Shown here one piece after another: positions 1-11,732 of a DNA stretch of 64,000 bases. This stretch comes from Vandiemenella viatica. Its lineage: Eukaryota > Arthropoda > Insecta > Orthoptera > Morabidae. Below the pieces are notes generated by a model. It was not told the DNA's origin. It made no database searches and was given only the letters and a program-made list of their open reading frames with translations. The stretch is from contig JARYHS010008074.1 in NCBI GenBank assembly GCA_031002005.1, positions 351,812,932 through 351,876,931 on the forward strand, written 5' to 3'. A program made the translations under genes and the position numbers. Every line of letters starts with the position of its first letter. The first letter of the stretch is position 1.

Positions 1-1300
1 CATCGCATTCTTGGCCTGTCTTGTCTCAGCTAGTTTTTCTAAATCACTCATATACATCGTCATTCTTGAGCGTGCATGTATCTTCCTTTGCTGTTAAGTA
101 ACCTTTTAACTTCACGTGTATATCACGGGGGATCGTTCCCACCCCTGATTGGTAGCATGATGGTTTTTTCATTCAGTTAGGGCATATGTGACTTTTGTAA
201 GCAACATTACACTAACATGTGGATCATAAGTCAGTCGGAGTGTGATGTTAACCTCGTTGCTAAAGCTCGACACTCCACGTCTTTGAGGATATTTGTGCTT
301 TAATTTAACCTCAAGTGGGTAAGAATTAATGAAACTCAGGATCTTACACTGTGAATTTTTATAGAAAATACACAGACAGTAAATACATAACAGTAATCAT
401 TATGGTATATGCGACTGGAAATGAAAATGTGTAGGTACGAAAGAACTGGGAAATCATTTCCGCTTTGTCTGTTTGTAAGTCGTCTGTTACTGAGAGCTTC
501 CTCATAAAATGTCCAGCGAAAAGTGACAGTCATAATATCACAATTTATGACTCTGACTGAAAATACGTTCGTATGTCGTCAAGTGCTAGCTTCGTTTTCC
601 CCGGTCGCTGAGACGTTATAACTATATCCGGCGTTTGTCCAGGGATTATCTGGTAAGTCTGCAGTCCCGAAAGACATTTTGGTACGTTTTCGACGCAAGG
701 TCCTATGTTTTGATATTTTTCAGATATAAATAATGTGTATAGAATTTTATGTTTTACACCGTTTGTGATACTTTTAAGCAATTTCGTTCTTGTTAGAGGT
801 TCTACTTCATTAAATCTGATGATACTTCAAAAATGTTCTTAGTATTGTGGAGTATGGATACTCGTATATTCTGCAACAGTTATTACTGCATGTTAATCGC
901 AGCTAATATTAATTGTTTATGTGGTTTTGTTATACTTCCATAAAAATTTAGGATGATTTCACATTAACGGTCATTTCAAATACCAAGCTGATAACTGGTC
1001 AAGAGAATATTTTAGGGTAGAGTGTGTATATCTTTTACTTGTCTGAAAGAGAGAATTAGAATAGTCTTAAGTCTTCGGTTTCTGTGATCAAGACAAAGGT
1101 TATTACGCAAATGGAGAATTTGAAAATAATACTGCTTAATATATAGATAAATGAGTATCTTAAAATTGCACCAATTTACTCAGTATGTAGACAACTATAC
1201 CATTACCACCATTATTATAAACCATTTGGTTGCCCGGATGGATTAGGAATAAATGATTGTCAAATAATAATACAACATCGCATATTTTAGGAGAGTTAAA
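1..1300. other. Intergenic DNA, nothing recognised
   Basis: AT-rich sequence with only short open frames full of low-complexity residues. I see no splice-bounded exon, RNA gene or terminal-repeat pair. It lies downstream of AMP-1, whose likely poly(A) signal is just to the right. Confidence 0.5.
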
Positions 1301-1304
1301 TAAA

Positions 1305-1310
1305 TTTATT
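1305..1310 (-). terminator. Poly(A) signal of AMP-1
   Basis: AATAAA on the minus strand, about 190 bases past the AMP-1 stop codon. It is the first canonical hexamer downstream. Confidence 0.5.
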
Positions 1311-1501
1311 TTTGATTTAACACGTGCGTACCAAACTTACAATCATTGGGATATTTCTTGGCTTATAACATACACATTATTAACGAAAAACATATATTAA
1401 ATGTTAACATTCGTTTGGTGACTAAATGATCCTCAAGTACAAGGTGGTAGTAATACTGAGGTGAGTAGACGGTGTGAGGTGGTTGTTGCTGGTGTTTGGT
1501 G

Positions 1502-2018
1502 TCACCAGGTGCCGGACACGGAGGCGCCCACGTTGTAGGAGGGTTTGCCGGCGGCCGGCCCGCGGTACACGCGCTGCCAGTCGCCGCCCACGCCCGCCTT
1601 CACGTTGCCGTCCTTGCTGGTCCACACAGTGCCGCGGCCCTCAGCCCTCACCACTGTGCCCACGCCCCTCTCCCGGTGCACGCTGGCGTCCACGCTGCCA
1701 GAGGGGCCCTGCGGCTTCGCAGGCTGCGGCTGGTTCACCCGAGACACGAAGCGCCTCTCACGCACCACGCCGGCCTCCTGACAAACAACAAGTGGAAACA
1801 AATGAAGTGTGAAATCTCTGAATTTTGTAACCTCTAGAGGAATTCATGGAAAGAAGAGAAGAAATCACCTAGATTAATAAATAAAAAATAAGAGTCCAGG
1901 TGACACTTAAATTAGGTCAATATCCAATAAGTCACTTAACAATTACCTGTTCCTCTGCAGGCATTGCTTGGCTCATTGCAATGATGCATCCAACGACGAA
2001 CACAATTGCGACCTTCAT
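1502..2018 (-). CDS. AMP-1: secreted glycine-rich antimicrobial peptide precursor, coleoptericin/diptericin-like (2 coding exons)
   Basis: Predicted humoral immune effector that would be secreted and act on bacteria. The coding exons are 1947-2018 (24 aa, signal peptide with hydrophobic core VAIVFVVGCIIAM) and 1502-1777 (91 aa). They are joined by a 169-bp phase-0 intron with a gtaatt donor and a tttgtcag acceptor, giving 115 aa. After the signal peptide comes a short acidic propeptide ending RERR, a furin-type site. A proline-rich stretch (NQPQPAKPQGP) follows, then a Gly/Val-rich domain ending GPAAGKPSYNVGASVSGTW. By eye the last 66 residues are about half identical to AMP-2 and AMP-3, with GVGTVV, VW.S.DGN and GP..GKP..Y shared. 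The GP..KP pattern near a C-terminal W recalls coleoptericins, and VW.S...G recalls diptericins. Both comparisons are from memory. It is the most diverged member of the cluster and the only one on the minus strand. The family call is firm as an AMP-like secreted peptide, less firm as to the named family. Confidence 0.85.
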
Positions 2019-3125
2019 GTTGGTGGACACTTTTGTGATGGCTGCAGGAGTGGATATGATCCTGAAAGCACAAACTTTCTCTTCAGCATATATTACATAG
2101 TAACAAGAAAATGAAAATTACCCGAAATGCTGTCATAAGATTCAAAAGTGATATATGATATATTAATATGATATATTAACATGGTCCTGCAAAACTAAAA
2201 GATTTCTTTTTCCATCAAATTCTGAGTGTATTCTAACACTTTCATATTGGAAGCAAAGCAGAATTTGTATATGACGATTTTTCATTGATAATGTATGAAT
2301 TTTCTCAGACCATTTTTTAACACAACGATTCAAAAGACATTGTGAACTTCGGAGAGAAGTGTTATTATGCTTAGCCCCTTCAGTCCCGAGGTATCATATA
2401 TGATACCCCCAGGTATTATTTGTTTCTCGGACGTGTGCGCGACTGAACTTTTTCTGTCCTGTGGTATCATCTACCGTGCTTATCACAGCTCATTTGTTCG
2501 ATCTTCTGCCAAGTTTCACAAGTTGGCAGCACTGATTGGAAACTTGGGATTCTTCAGCTGTACAGCATGTCTCGTCGAAATAAAGATAGAGTCATATCTT
2601 TTTTTCCATTTACAAATGTTTTTACTGCTTTAATAACTTATTAAATCTGTGCAGACATTTCTCAGTTAAATATAAATTCCATCTAAAAAAATAATTATAA
2701 TTGTTTCAAAAAAAAAATCGTGGTCATTCATTGTTAACTAGCATTAACACAAAGTAAATAAGACAATAGTAGTTCACTTGCAATTTTATTATGAGCTCAG
2801 GACTGAAGAGGTTAAAATTGAAGGTATAATTGTGTTATTTTTGTGAGCGTTGTAGCTGTATTGAGCGAACATCTGGTATTTTAAATTCATCCATTTAGTA
2901 TCATAACTACACAATTTGCTATAGTATTTAAAGTTATAGCAATTATTAACAAGGATAAAGCCACAGTTCACTCGATAATCGTGATAGCTGTTAGTTCTTT
3001 TAAATAAATACTGAACGCCTAATAATTCAGCATTGCCAGGAAAAGAATGACAAGCAGATAGAGAGTGCTTAAAGTCACCCACCTGTTGCTGGTTCTGCCT
3101 TGGTGGTTGAACTGCTGCTGTACTG
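2019..3125 (-). other. AMP-1 5'UTR: leader exon, UTR intron and second UTR segment
   Basis: The leader exon probably runs from about 3115 to 3083 and ends caacag|gtgggt. A good acceptor (tgctttcag) places the start of the coding exon at 2061, leaving 43 bases of UTR before the ATG at 2018. This gives a 1,021-bp UTR intron (2062-3082) that holds a piggyBac-type MITE. The same leader-exon layout occurs in AMP-2 and AMP-3, which supports the model. The splice sites are read by eye and there is no transcript evidence. Confidence 0.55.
2375..2811. mobile_element. piggyBac-type MITE in the AMP-1 UTR intron
   Basis: The ends are inverted repeats: ccccttcagtcccgag at the left, and on the opposite strand cctcttcagtcctgag at the right. 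It is flanked by TTAG (2371-2374) and TTAA (2812-2815), which fits piggyBac's TTAA target with one mutation. The interior has no transposase frame, so it is non-autonomous. Confidence 0.65.
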
Positions 3126-3137
3126 CTCAGCACTCCT

Positions 3138-3216
3138 CTTTATATAGCTGTGTGAGGCTGGAGGCATAGCGCCGCGGGGCAGTCCCGGCACATGTTAGAG
3201 TGTACTGGGAAATCCA
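3138..3216 (-). promoter_or_regulatory. AMP-1 promoter: TATA box and kappaB-type site
   Basis: A TATATAAAG box lies at 3146-3138 on the minus strand, about 30 bases before cagt-type initiator sequence near 3115. Sixty bases further upstream is GGGAAATCCA (3207-3216, written on the plus strand), which matches the insect Dorsal/Dif-type consensus GGGWWWWCCM exactly. A second kappaB-like sequence, gggcagtccc, is at 3177-3186. A Rel/NF-kappaB site this close to a TATA box is the classical arrangement of infection-inducible AMP genes. Inducibility is inferred. Confidence 0.65.
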
Positions 3217-3219
3217 GAG

Positions 3220-4232
3220 ATGTAAACATAAAGAAAGTTTAGTGTAATCCGATGACAACAAAGGATTACTGACACAGCTGTTAGTACGAAACACAGCGCT
3301 TAACAAATAATGTATGTAGACTTTCCTGGTCTATGTCCCCTTTTCCTCAATTTGCACAGGTTTTAGCGGTTCTGAAATTCCGAGTAATTCTACGTATTTC
3401 AGTGAATGACGATTGATCTGAATTTATTTGTCCATATCTAGAATACCCCAAACATGTGTGGTCAAAGCCTAAAGGATAATCGTAAAATCCTGTGCTACGT
3501 TGAAAGTAGCCTCATTCGCATAAACTATGTACTAACGTAATCAACTTTTAATGAATGTGTCAGTTATGTTCCTTTACGAAACTTGTTAGAACCAGATAAC
3601 AATGCTTCATTGCTTTAATTAAAAGGAAAAAATACGTTAATTGTTCTTAGTCGAAGCAGCTTTTAGGGACAATGAATGGATAAATAATGTATATATTACC
3701 TTTGCTATTAAGCACACTAAATCTACAATTGTAGATTTCATTTTGTGTATAATTTTATTAAAAATATTATAATTTTTGACATGCCAAAATAAGTGTCGAA
3801 ATTATGCAAGAACGGTGCTTTTGTTAAAGAAAAAACATCTAACTCAATTAATACGGAGATGTGATCTGAAAGCTATAATTTTGTTAGTGTATAATTAGAA
3901 ACGAAACGACACGGGATTTGACTAACACATAAAATTTTATTTTTCTGGTATCAGTTTATTTCTGGTGAATTAGGAGGGAAATGTTTAGCACAATACACCA
4001 AAACATCACTATTCTTTTCGTTTCAGAATTTATTTCGATTATTTTCATTTCCCATCAAAGCTTTCCAGCAAACTGCCTACCTTGACGGTCGCAAGTTAGA
4101 ACGATAACTCTGCCTCAAAGCATATAATTTGGAAGGGATTCCACACAGTCAGAGCAGTCTGGCGCAATTCTATATTGAAGAATAACTTTATCTATTTCAC
4201 TGCCGATGAGTAGTCAGCAGGACAGAGTGTCC
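3220..4232. other. Intergenic DNA, nothing recognised
   Basis: AT-rich sequence upstream of AMP-1, with no exon, repeat ends or RNA gene that I can support. Confidence 0.45.
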
Positions 4233-4240
4233 CTCTAGAG

Positions 4241-4665
4241 CAGGGGTGGCCAACCGAAATGATCTTGCGGGCTACTTTGGAAATGCGTCATAACTCCGCG
4301 GGCCGCATATGAAACTATATAGCCCTATATTAGATTTAGACCCACTATAGACTTTTTTTAGAGTGATAAATTGAAACATAATGAGTTATTATGATTGTGT
4401 TTACTATTATTCTTACATTAAACGTAGATAATATAATATTAATGATACTAAACGCCATTTTAAAGAAATATATATCACTAAAAGTGATATATAAAAATAT
4501 ATAAATGAAACAAATTTTTAAAATATGGATGCACAAATAATTTATTTTTTAATAAATTGGTTTTCACCATTTTGGCAATTATAAAATAAATATAATTTGT
4601 AAAAGTGAGATAAATCTCGCGGGCAGGAAAAATGTCCAAGGCGGGCCGCGGGTTAGCCACCCCTG
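4241..4665. mobile_element. hAT-type MITE (425 bp)
   Basis: Terminal inverted repeats are caggggtggccaacc at the left and ggttagccacccctg at the right. It is flanked by 8-bp duplications ctctagag (4233-4240) and atctagag (4666-4673), with one mismatch. GC-rich 'gggccgc' blocks sit just inside both ends and the interior is AT-rich and noncoding. Confidence 0.8.
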
Positions 4666-4679
4666 ATCTAGAGAATGTA

Positions 4680-6640
4680 ACCACTGTTCTTTTTGTCCCG
4701 GGCTGAGAATAGTTTATTATTATTTGATGTTGCAGCTCATCGACTACTATGTCATTACACTCGGAAGAGGATTATGAGTTCGTATAGTAGGAAATCTGAC
4801 ATAATCTGGAATTAGTCTGGAGTGATTTCTGTAAATTGTATAAATAAAATGAGCTGAATGATCATCACACACGCGCCTTCATGAACTGCAGAACACAAAG
4901 ATTTCTCTCATCCATCAACCTCACTTTAGTTCAGTACTGTATAGTAACTCTTATGTTTTTGTAAGTAATGCACTTTGTTTTAAAGGAAAATAATTGTGAT
5001 AAAACAAAAAAAAGAACTGCAATTGTTTTCCATCTGCATTGACGATGTGGATGAGTTTCTGACACTGTTAATAAGCTACATGGAATGGATAAAGCCTTTT
5101 TTTTAAAAATTATCTGTATGTTTCTGTGAATGCGATTCACACAATAGGAACATTTTGGTTTTACTTAGGGCTTCCGAACAATCTACAGCCCATGCGACTC
5201 GGGGAACCTAAGGCACTCAGAAAAAAGGAAATGTCCTGCAGTATACCTTTGATATTGTTGACTGATTAGTGATAAAGGTAATTTACCTATTGCATTTGAA
5301 ACGTTTACCAAGAGTCTTTACTAAAGTATGCAGGCCACGCATTATTCAAAATTAAGTTGGAGTTATACTAAAACACCATCAACCCACTCCAGATAAAGGA
5401 TGTTGATATAAAAAGGACGCCTGACCAGAGTTGTCTACCAGCGTTTATGTAATACTTTTTCCCCCTCGTGGTTGCGATTTATCAACATCGATCATTTTAG
5501 ACACTTTTTGGACTGGAACGCATTGGATTTCTCACTGCGTTTGCGACACTCTTGACTACTCGTTGTCTGCAATTAAGATATCAAACAGTCCGAGTGAAAA
5601 CTTGACTAGAAGGATTGGGAAGATATTCCATATAACACCTCAAATATGAATACTATACATTCTCGTACCAAAATTGACTTAGCAGCTTCCATAAAAAAAG
5701 AATATTTGGGCCGAAATTTATGGAAATGAACACCGTAGATGAACAATATGATGATAACGATTATGTGTCAGAATTTGAAATTCTCTGATACCCAGCGCAT
5801 CGAATGAGATTTTTGTTCCGACCGTGTTCCGATTGTGATTATCCAAAACTTCTACATAACTCTGCAATAGAATTCAACTTGAGTTCATTTCTGTGTAAAC
5901 GTATCTGACTCGTTGCACATTTTTTACTCTCGCGTTGTAAGCCTAAAAACACTGATTTTGCTCTACGTATATAAGCTGGAAAGATTGCTTGTAAAGAAAC
6001 TTCTCGAAAAGAATTTCCTGTTTTAATTTTTTTATCTGTATCTTCGCTCGAAGAGACATCAACTGAACTTACTGTTATTTTTTAATTAGATCTGTGATTC
6101 ACACAAAGCTGAAAAAATCAGTAGCCACTGAAATCATTGGTCCAAGAAAGCATTTCGAACATTAATAGACCACATTTCGTGCTAAAGCTAGTTTTTTTTT
6201 AGCAAACCAGTTGTCTTCAGAAACTAGCACTTACTCTTGGCCACTTGTTGCAGTCACTTTTAGAACATGCGAATACATTCACGAGTTTAGTGTCAAGTTG
6301 CGCCGAGGGCGAATGAAAGGACAAAACATCCTGTTCATAACATATTGGGGTTAAGCCCCATACAATGTTATAAAGGAAAGTCATTTCATCCCACAATACA
6401 CTGCACTTAACTAAAAGTCTTAAAAGCAACAACAGCAGAAAAAAGAAACTGTTATATCATTTTTAGATGTGTGTTCTAAATCTTCAGAACTGATAACAGA
6501 CATCTCACACGCTGGGGATGCGTTCTAATTGCAATCGGATTCTCAGGATTTCAGTTTTAGTTGTTAAAAATTCTTAATTATTCCACAGTTGTGTTTAAAC
6601 AAAGTATATTTATTGCTGTTGATGTTCAATGTTTGTGCGT
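4680..6640. other. Intergenic DNA, nothing recognised
   Basis: Short open frames only, none with recognisable domain content or flanking splice signals. No repeat boundary was found by eye. Confidence 0.4.
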
Positions 6641-6643
6641 TAT

Positions 6644-6645
<2 letters not shown>

Positions 6646-6693
<48 letters not shown>

Positions 6694-6813
6694 CAGTCTT
6701 TAGACTGGTTTGATGCAATCCTCCATCCCTTCCTATCTTGTGCTAACCTTTTCGTTTCTACATACCCCTTACAACCCACGTCCTCAATTATCTGCTTCAT
6801 ATATTCTAATCTC
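6646..6813 (-). mobile_element. 5'-truncated LINE copy, same family as the 18.8-22.5 kb element
   Basis: A poly(T) run at 6646-6685 (the poly(A) tail of a minus-strand element) is followed by about 128 bases that are nearly identical, in reverse complement, to the 3' end of the LINE at 22404-22530 (ggatggaggattgcatc, gactgacaacagc). The truncation is typical of target-primed reverse transcription. Confidence 0.85.
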
Positions 6814-7413
6814 AGTATCAGACGATATAATCACTAAGCTGAATATATTATTGGATTTCATCATTGATATTCTTCGCTTTAGTTCTTAAGTAAAATTTCA
6901 TGTTTTTCCAATTACGAATTGTAAACCAAAAATGTTAATATTAACTTCCTTTTGAATTGACGGTTATATGAGACGATGAGGCAACACGATGTAGCGGAAA
7001 CCATTGATAAACTAAAATTCCATATATAATCTTGATACCTTCTTTAACAGCTTTTTTTCGGAATCCACTTCAACAAAATGCGTTGTGCCTTGACACTGGA
7101 CTTACCTCAGTGGCTCGGCGAGTCTCGATAATGCCGGAAGTGTTAGTTACTCTGACTGCCACCATTGCGCTGTTTGTTTAACCAGGAAATTTCGAATGAA
7201 TAACTGCTGTAACATTATTTGCGCTTAAATTGTTAAAAGAGGGTGTGATATAGGACAAAAGTAGGTAGGAAGGGAAGGAGAAAGATGGATGTGTAGGGAG
7301 ATTGCCGCCGGAGTGTGTGCTCCATCTAAATTATATCAAATTAAGCAATTAAACTGCGATGCCAGCTAAACCGCAATTTTATCTTGTGTAGTACAGATAA
7401 AATTATACAGTGA

Positions 7414-7416
<3 letters not shown>

Positions 7417-7452
<36 letters not shown>
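7417..7452. repeat. (AT)n microsatellite
   Basis: About 18 AT units. A shorter run is at 7743-7763. Confidence 0.95.
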
Positions 7453-7454
<2 letters not shown>

Positions 7455-7455
<1 letters not shown>

Positions 7456-8765
7456 GTGACGATTGTTTAATTTTTTAACTTAATTTTTACAATGACTAGA
7501 TGCCAAAATTTATGTAAGGAGAGGAGTAATCGGTTTTTACACTATATTGTCTGTAGAAGTTATAGGAAACATTTTTTTTTTTTTTTTGACGGGGAAGTTT
7601 GTTAAACTCTGAGAAAGTTTACACGAAAACAAATAAGAGAATCTGATTTTAATTGCACTTACATTGTATAAGGAAGTGTAGCTGCGATGTCAGCTAAAAG
7701 TCAATTGTTTGCTGTGTAAGCAATTACACAAAATGTGAAGGGTATATATATATATATATATATTTGAAAATTGTAAGGCGGCGTTCGTTTCTACATGTTG
7801 CGTTTATTTTCTTTTTTTTTCTATTTTTTATTTTTTTACGATTTAAAGTTCTACTCTCCGCAGCAGTTACTAGTTCTGTTTCGATGTAGACAATTCCTAT
7901 CAAAAATTATTTAATAGCTTTTTACTTTAATTCTAGGTGAAAATTAAGGTATTTAAATATGTAACCGCCTAAGACTTCATTATTAACAATATGAAAATTT
8001 AAAACTGGAAGAAATTCTCCGTTACACGCCGTTCCGTAAACATTCCCCGTGTTTCTTGGTCAAACCAATATGCGGACCTCATTTCCCCACTTCTCTCCTC
8101 CCGACTTCACTTCGATGCCTTATGAATGTCCTTTTTTTCCTCCATGAAACCAGGTCATTGCAAACCTAATAATTCTTTGATAGAAGATAAGAAACAGAGA
8201 ATTTTACTAAAAAGTCAGAGAAAGCTTGCAGGAAACGTAACTAATCAGGAAATCTGTCGACAAAATAAATTATTCTGATATCTGAATGAAGAGACAAGAA
8301 GAGTATTCAGTGTTAGAAAGGGAACTTTAAAGTTATCTGTGCTGTTCTCCACTTCCTACCTCTGTGACCAACGTTATCTTCAATGGTAATATAAAAATTA
8401 TGATGGGAAATAAGCTCCAAATAGAAAACGATTGGAAAATACAATCAGGATTCGACATTTTATTAAAAAATAAACAGACACAGCTTTCTCGCTGAAAATG
8501 TTGAATTTTATAGGAATTTATTTAGTAGTTTTACATTATCTGGTTTGCGAACGCGACCCCCCAAGCATGACTTCGTGACACACAGGTTAAAAAACATTGA
8601 ATTAAACAGTTAAGGACAGGGGATTCCTGCAGCAAACTTCTCAGTTCAACTGCAAAATCCACGTTCTTGAGACTCATTAAATACATCGGTTTAACCGACG
8701 TTTCTTTTTTCTTTGTCCTTGCAAATACACTTCCTGTATTAAATGCACTAGTTTCAGGGAATTTG
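7455..8765. other. Intergenic DNA, microsatellite and T-rich tracts only
   Basis: Contains a poly(T) tract near 7571-7587 and the (TA)n at 7743-7763. No gene was recognised. Confidence 0.45.
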
Positions 8766-8769
8766 GTGT

Positions 8770-8985
8770 TCTGTACTAGTACAGCATACCCAGCCTAGTG
8801 GGTGAGCGGTAAAACTTGTGCCTAACATTAAAAAAACGAGGTTTCAAATCCCCGACCGGCCGTCCAAATTTCGTTTTCACTCCAGAAGAACTCAGGGAAA
8901 GTTCATTAAAAATCCTTGTCTTGCATCCTCTCAGCTCTAATGTTGTCGAGGTCGACGAACCCAGATGCTAGAAGTAAAAGATAAA
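8770..8985 (+). mobile_element. Degenerate tRNA-derived SINE
   Basis: An A-box-like 'tagtgggtgagcggtaa' and a B-box-like 'ggtttcaaatccc' are followed by remnants of the SINE body (cactccag..., gtcgaggtcgacgaa) and an A-rich end. It is much eroded compared with the copies near 56.3 and 62.6 kb. Confidence 0.6.
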
Positions 8986-9630
8986 AAAATGCATATTTAT
9001 AACATTGGTTAGTGTTACGTTTCAGTGTTTCTATTTTGAGATGAATATGTGATCTAGTGTTCCCAGAGGTCCAACATAAAAAATCAATACCATTAAACTA
9101 TGTCTTGTAATTTTTTCATTCATAATTTTCTACTTCCATCATAGCTTGTTACTTCAGCGTAGCAATCTATCTGGTATTGTGTCATTATTGTTGGTTAAAG
9201 TTGCTGTTATCATATGGCCAACATCCGAGGTTAGGTGATTTGAATGATAGTAATTAAATTCTCAAACTTCTCAATAATCAGTTTCGGGGGTTTACCAAAG
9301 CGAATGTATTTCCTTTTTGCAATTTGCATATGGAGTTACTTTATATCTTCTAATGTTGTGGTAAGATAACCTTGTGGCCTCTTTGCTGCAACCGACATAG
9401 CTACAGATATCATTACACCACCCACCCGACATGCGATATTAATGTGTCTCTTGTTTGCATATTCATGAAGGATGCAGATAAAGTATGAAATGAAACCAGT
9501 AATGTCAAAATAGATTTCTTAGTACAACAAATTATTTAGTTTAACTGAATTCTAATGGAAGGAAGATATTAAATTTATTAAAGAGCATAAAATTTGATTT
9601 ACCATCCCCGTTATCCATGCTTTCTACTTA

Positions 9631-9638
<8 letters not shown>

Positions 9639-9706
<68 letters not shown>
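9639..9706. repeat. (AT)n microsatellite
   Basis: About 34 uninterrupted AT units. This also explains an apparent Tyr-Ile repeat peptide in this frame, which is not a gene. Confidence 0.95.
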
Positions 9707-9709
<3 letters not shown>

Positions 9710-10099
9710 TTTAAAACCTCAACTGAGTTCTTCTTACATAACTGCCTTCTCATTTACATTTCAGCAGCTATGTGTCTTGTGAAGTAAATGAAATAGCTGG
9801 TTTTGTTGTTTTCGGTTAAGGTAATTGTGCATTTAAACTCAAGGGGAGGACGACGTGGAAGATGTTAGCACCTATTTCTCCTTTCCAGATATTGGTAATT
9901 AAAGCAGCGTTTAGATATAAAGAGCCTTTCATTAAAAAAAAAAAAAAAAATCACTTTCTACATGGAACGGTTATTTTATAGTTTCTGATTTATCAGTATC
10001 TTGGGGTAAATAAAGTCATGTCACTATATTTGTTCGATACGGGATGAGAATATACATTAGACAGATACAAATACGTTAATATAAACTTAAAATTTCTAC

Positions 10100-10310
10100 T
10101 TCCGTAGGAAGTGGTATCGCTTTGATCCGTCATTTGTGAGAATGTGGGTTCAAATTACTGTTCGGGCACTATTATTTCCCGGTTTCAATCCATGCGAATG
10201 CCTGAATGGCTCCTTCAAAAAAGGCCATGGCTGAATTCCTTTCCGTTCCTTGTCTCCAGTCCTCTTCTGCCTGTAATGACCTCGATGACAACAAGTCATA
10301 AGGGATAAAA
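10100..10310 (+). mobile_element. tRNA-derived SINE
   Basis: A B-box-like 'gggttcaaatta', then the shared body 'gcgaatgcctgaatggctcc', 'ggccatggctgaattcc' and the 3' 'aatgacctcgatgac'. The head is diverged. Confidence 0.65.
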
Positions 10311-11194
10311 ATCTAGCTCAGCACAGCAAAATTATTCAGTTAAGTGGAACACGATTAATCATTAATGTACCCATTTTTCTTCTACTCTTGCGAAATGCGT
10401 AATGATGTTTTGAAAATTCTGTCATTTAGTTTTCCGTACATGAATGATACGGCCTACTGTTGCTTATGCTCCGCTCTCTGTCCATCTGTCGCAGCCTTCT
10501 AGTTCTAAAACAAAACAAGTTTTTACCTCAAATTTACGCATGTTTCAAGTTTAGTTGATCGAAAACCGAATATCGCATTTAAAATTTAACAAAATTGAAT
10601 TGTAATGGGTCCCATGATATCAAAGCGTAATTTATACAAGCCCAGCGTGAGGGTTATAGTTGTTTAGTGCCCATAAAATGAATAGATACATATATATATA
10701 TATATATATTTTTTTTTTACTGTGAACGTATGTGACCCTTAAGGTTAGACCCAATTTTACCAGATCTATCTAAAAAATGCTATTAACCTTCAGCTTGAAA
10801 ATTGTCTCCAAAATTGACAACATCCTGTATTTACACAAAAATTAGCAAAAATATTTACACCAAATTCACTTCCTAAGGTGCTATCAAAACGAGGAAAATT
10901 TTTCGTTTCTCGATAACATTACGACATATTAATATCACTTTGTTGAAATAGCGATCGGTCCAGAGCGATTACGACGTAATGGATGAGATAACGATTGCAG
11001 CGTGGGAACCAGCAGACTTGCGGCGCGATTTGGATAACCTAGTAGGGAAGTGCACTCCAGAACCTGATAATATGTCGAGCACTGATTTTTGCATCAAGCT
11101 ACTACTGTCAGACCTGACACTTCCAAATCTGTGAAATTCATTAGAGTACGAAATCTCAATTACAGCAGACTAGAATCGCAATTTACCTTGTTTC

Positions 11195-11279
11195 GCATAC
11201 CAAGCTAGATGGGTGTACAGTGATGGCCATTGGTTCTGGAAGACGCGGTTTCAATTCCGATCACCCAAAAAAAAAAAAT
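11195..11279 (+). mobile_element. SINE head (tRNA-like) with A tail
   Basis: 'tagatgggtgtacagtgatgg' resembles an A box, 'cggtttcaattccga' resembles a B box, and a 12-base A run ends it. Only the head is present. Confidence 0.45.
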
Positions 11280-11672
11280 ATTTGTTTTTTCCTTAATACT
11301 TTCTAACTCTTTACGAACGGTTTATTTCCACTATTAAGCTATATTCCTTTGATCTACAGCACGTATCGGCTGCGGAAATCAGACAGTTAGAGCGCGCTCT
11401 CCACGCGCCATATAACACTAATACCAACAACATCAACAAGACATCATTAAATACTGGCCATATCTGTTAGTCAGCTTCGGTGATGTTAATCGATGAAAGA
11501 GAAGTCGTGATATCTTTTCCTTAGGTTAACTCCCGGCTCTCTACTTTGTTAGCTATCGGTAGTCACTTTCTGCTAATCACCGCTCGAGATGTTTACATTA
11601 GCAGGAAGCGCCCGCGCGTCATTAGCGCCTTCGCCTTCATGGCCCTGTCTGCGAAGCTATGATGATGCGGCC

Positions 11673-11710
11673 GGGGATGCACCGACCCACACTGCCAGCC
11701 CTATTTAAAA
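11673..11710 (+). promoter_or_regulatory. AMP-2 promoter: shared GGGGATGCACCG element and TATA box
   Basis: The TATA box TATTTAAAA is at 11702-11710 and an initiator-like ACAGT about 30 bases after its start (11733). The 12-mer ggggatgcaccg (11673-11684) also occurs, identical, upstream of AMP-3 (33495-33506), in a patch of partial homology (gaagct...atgatg...gcgg...). Its GGGGAT half resembles a kappaB half-site, but the second half does not fit. Confidence 0.6.
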
Positions 11711-11732
11711 GGACTGCGGCAGAACTCCGGCA

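Noticed and set aside
2789..3133. 114-residue minus-strand open frame
   Set aside because: Overlaps the AMP-1 leader exon, UTR intron and MITE end; composition is not protein-like.
9594..9782. Tyr-Ile repeat peptide
   Set aside because: Translation of an (AT)n microsatellite.
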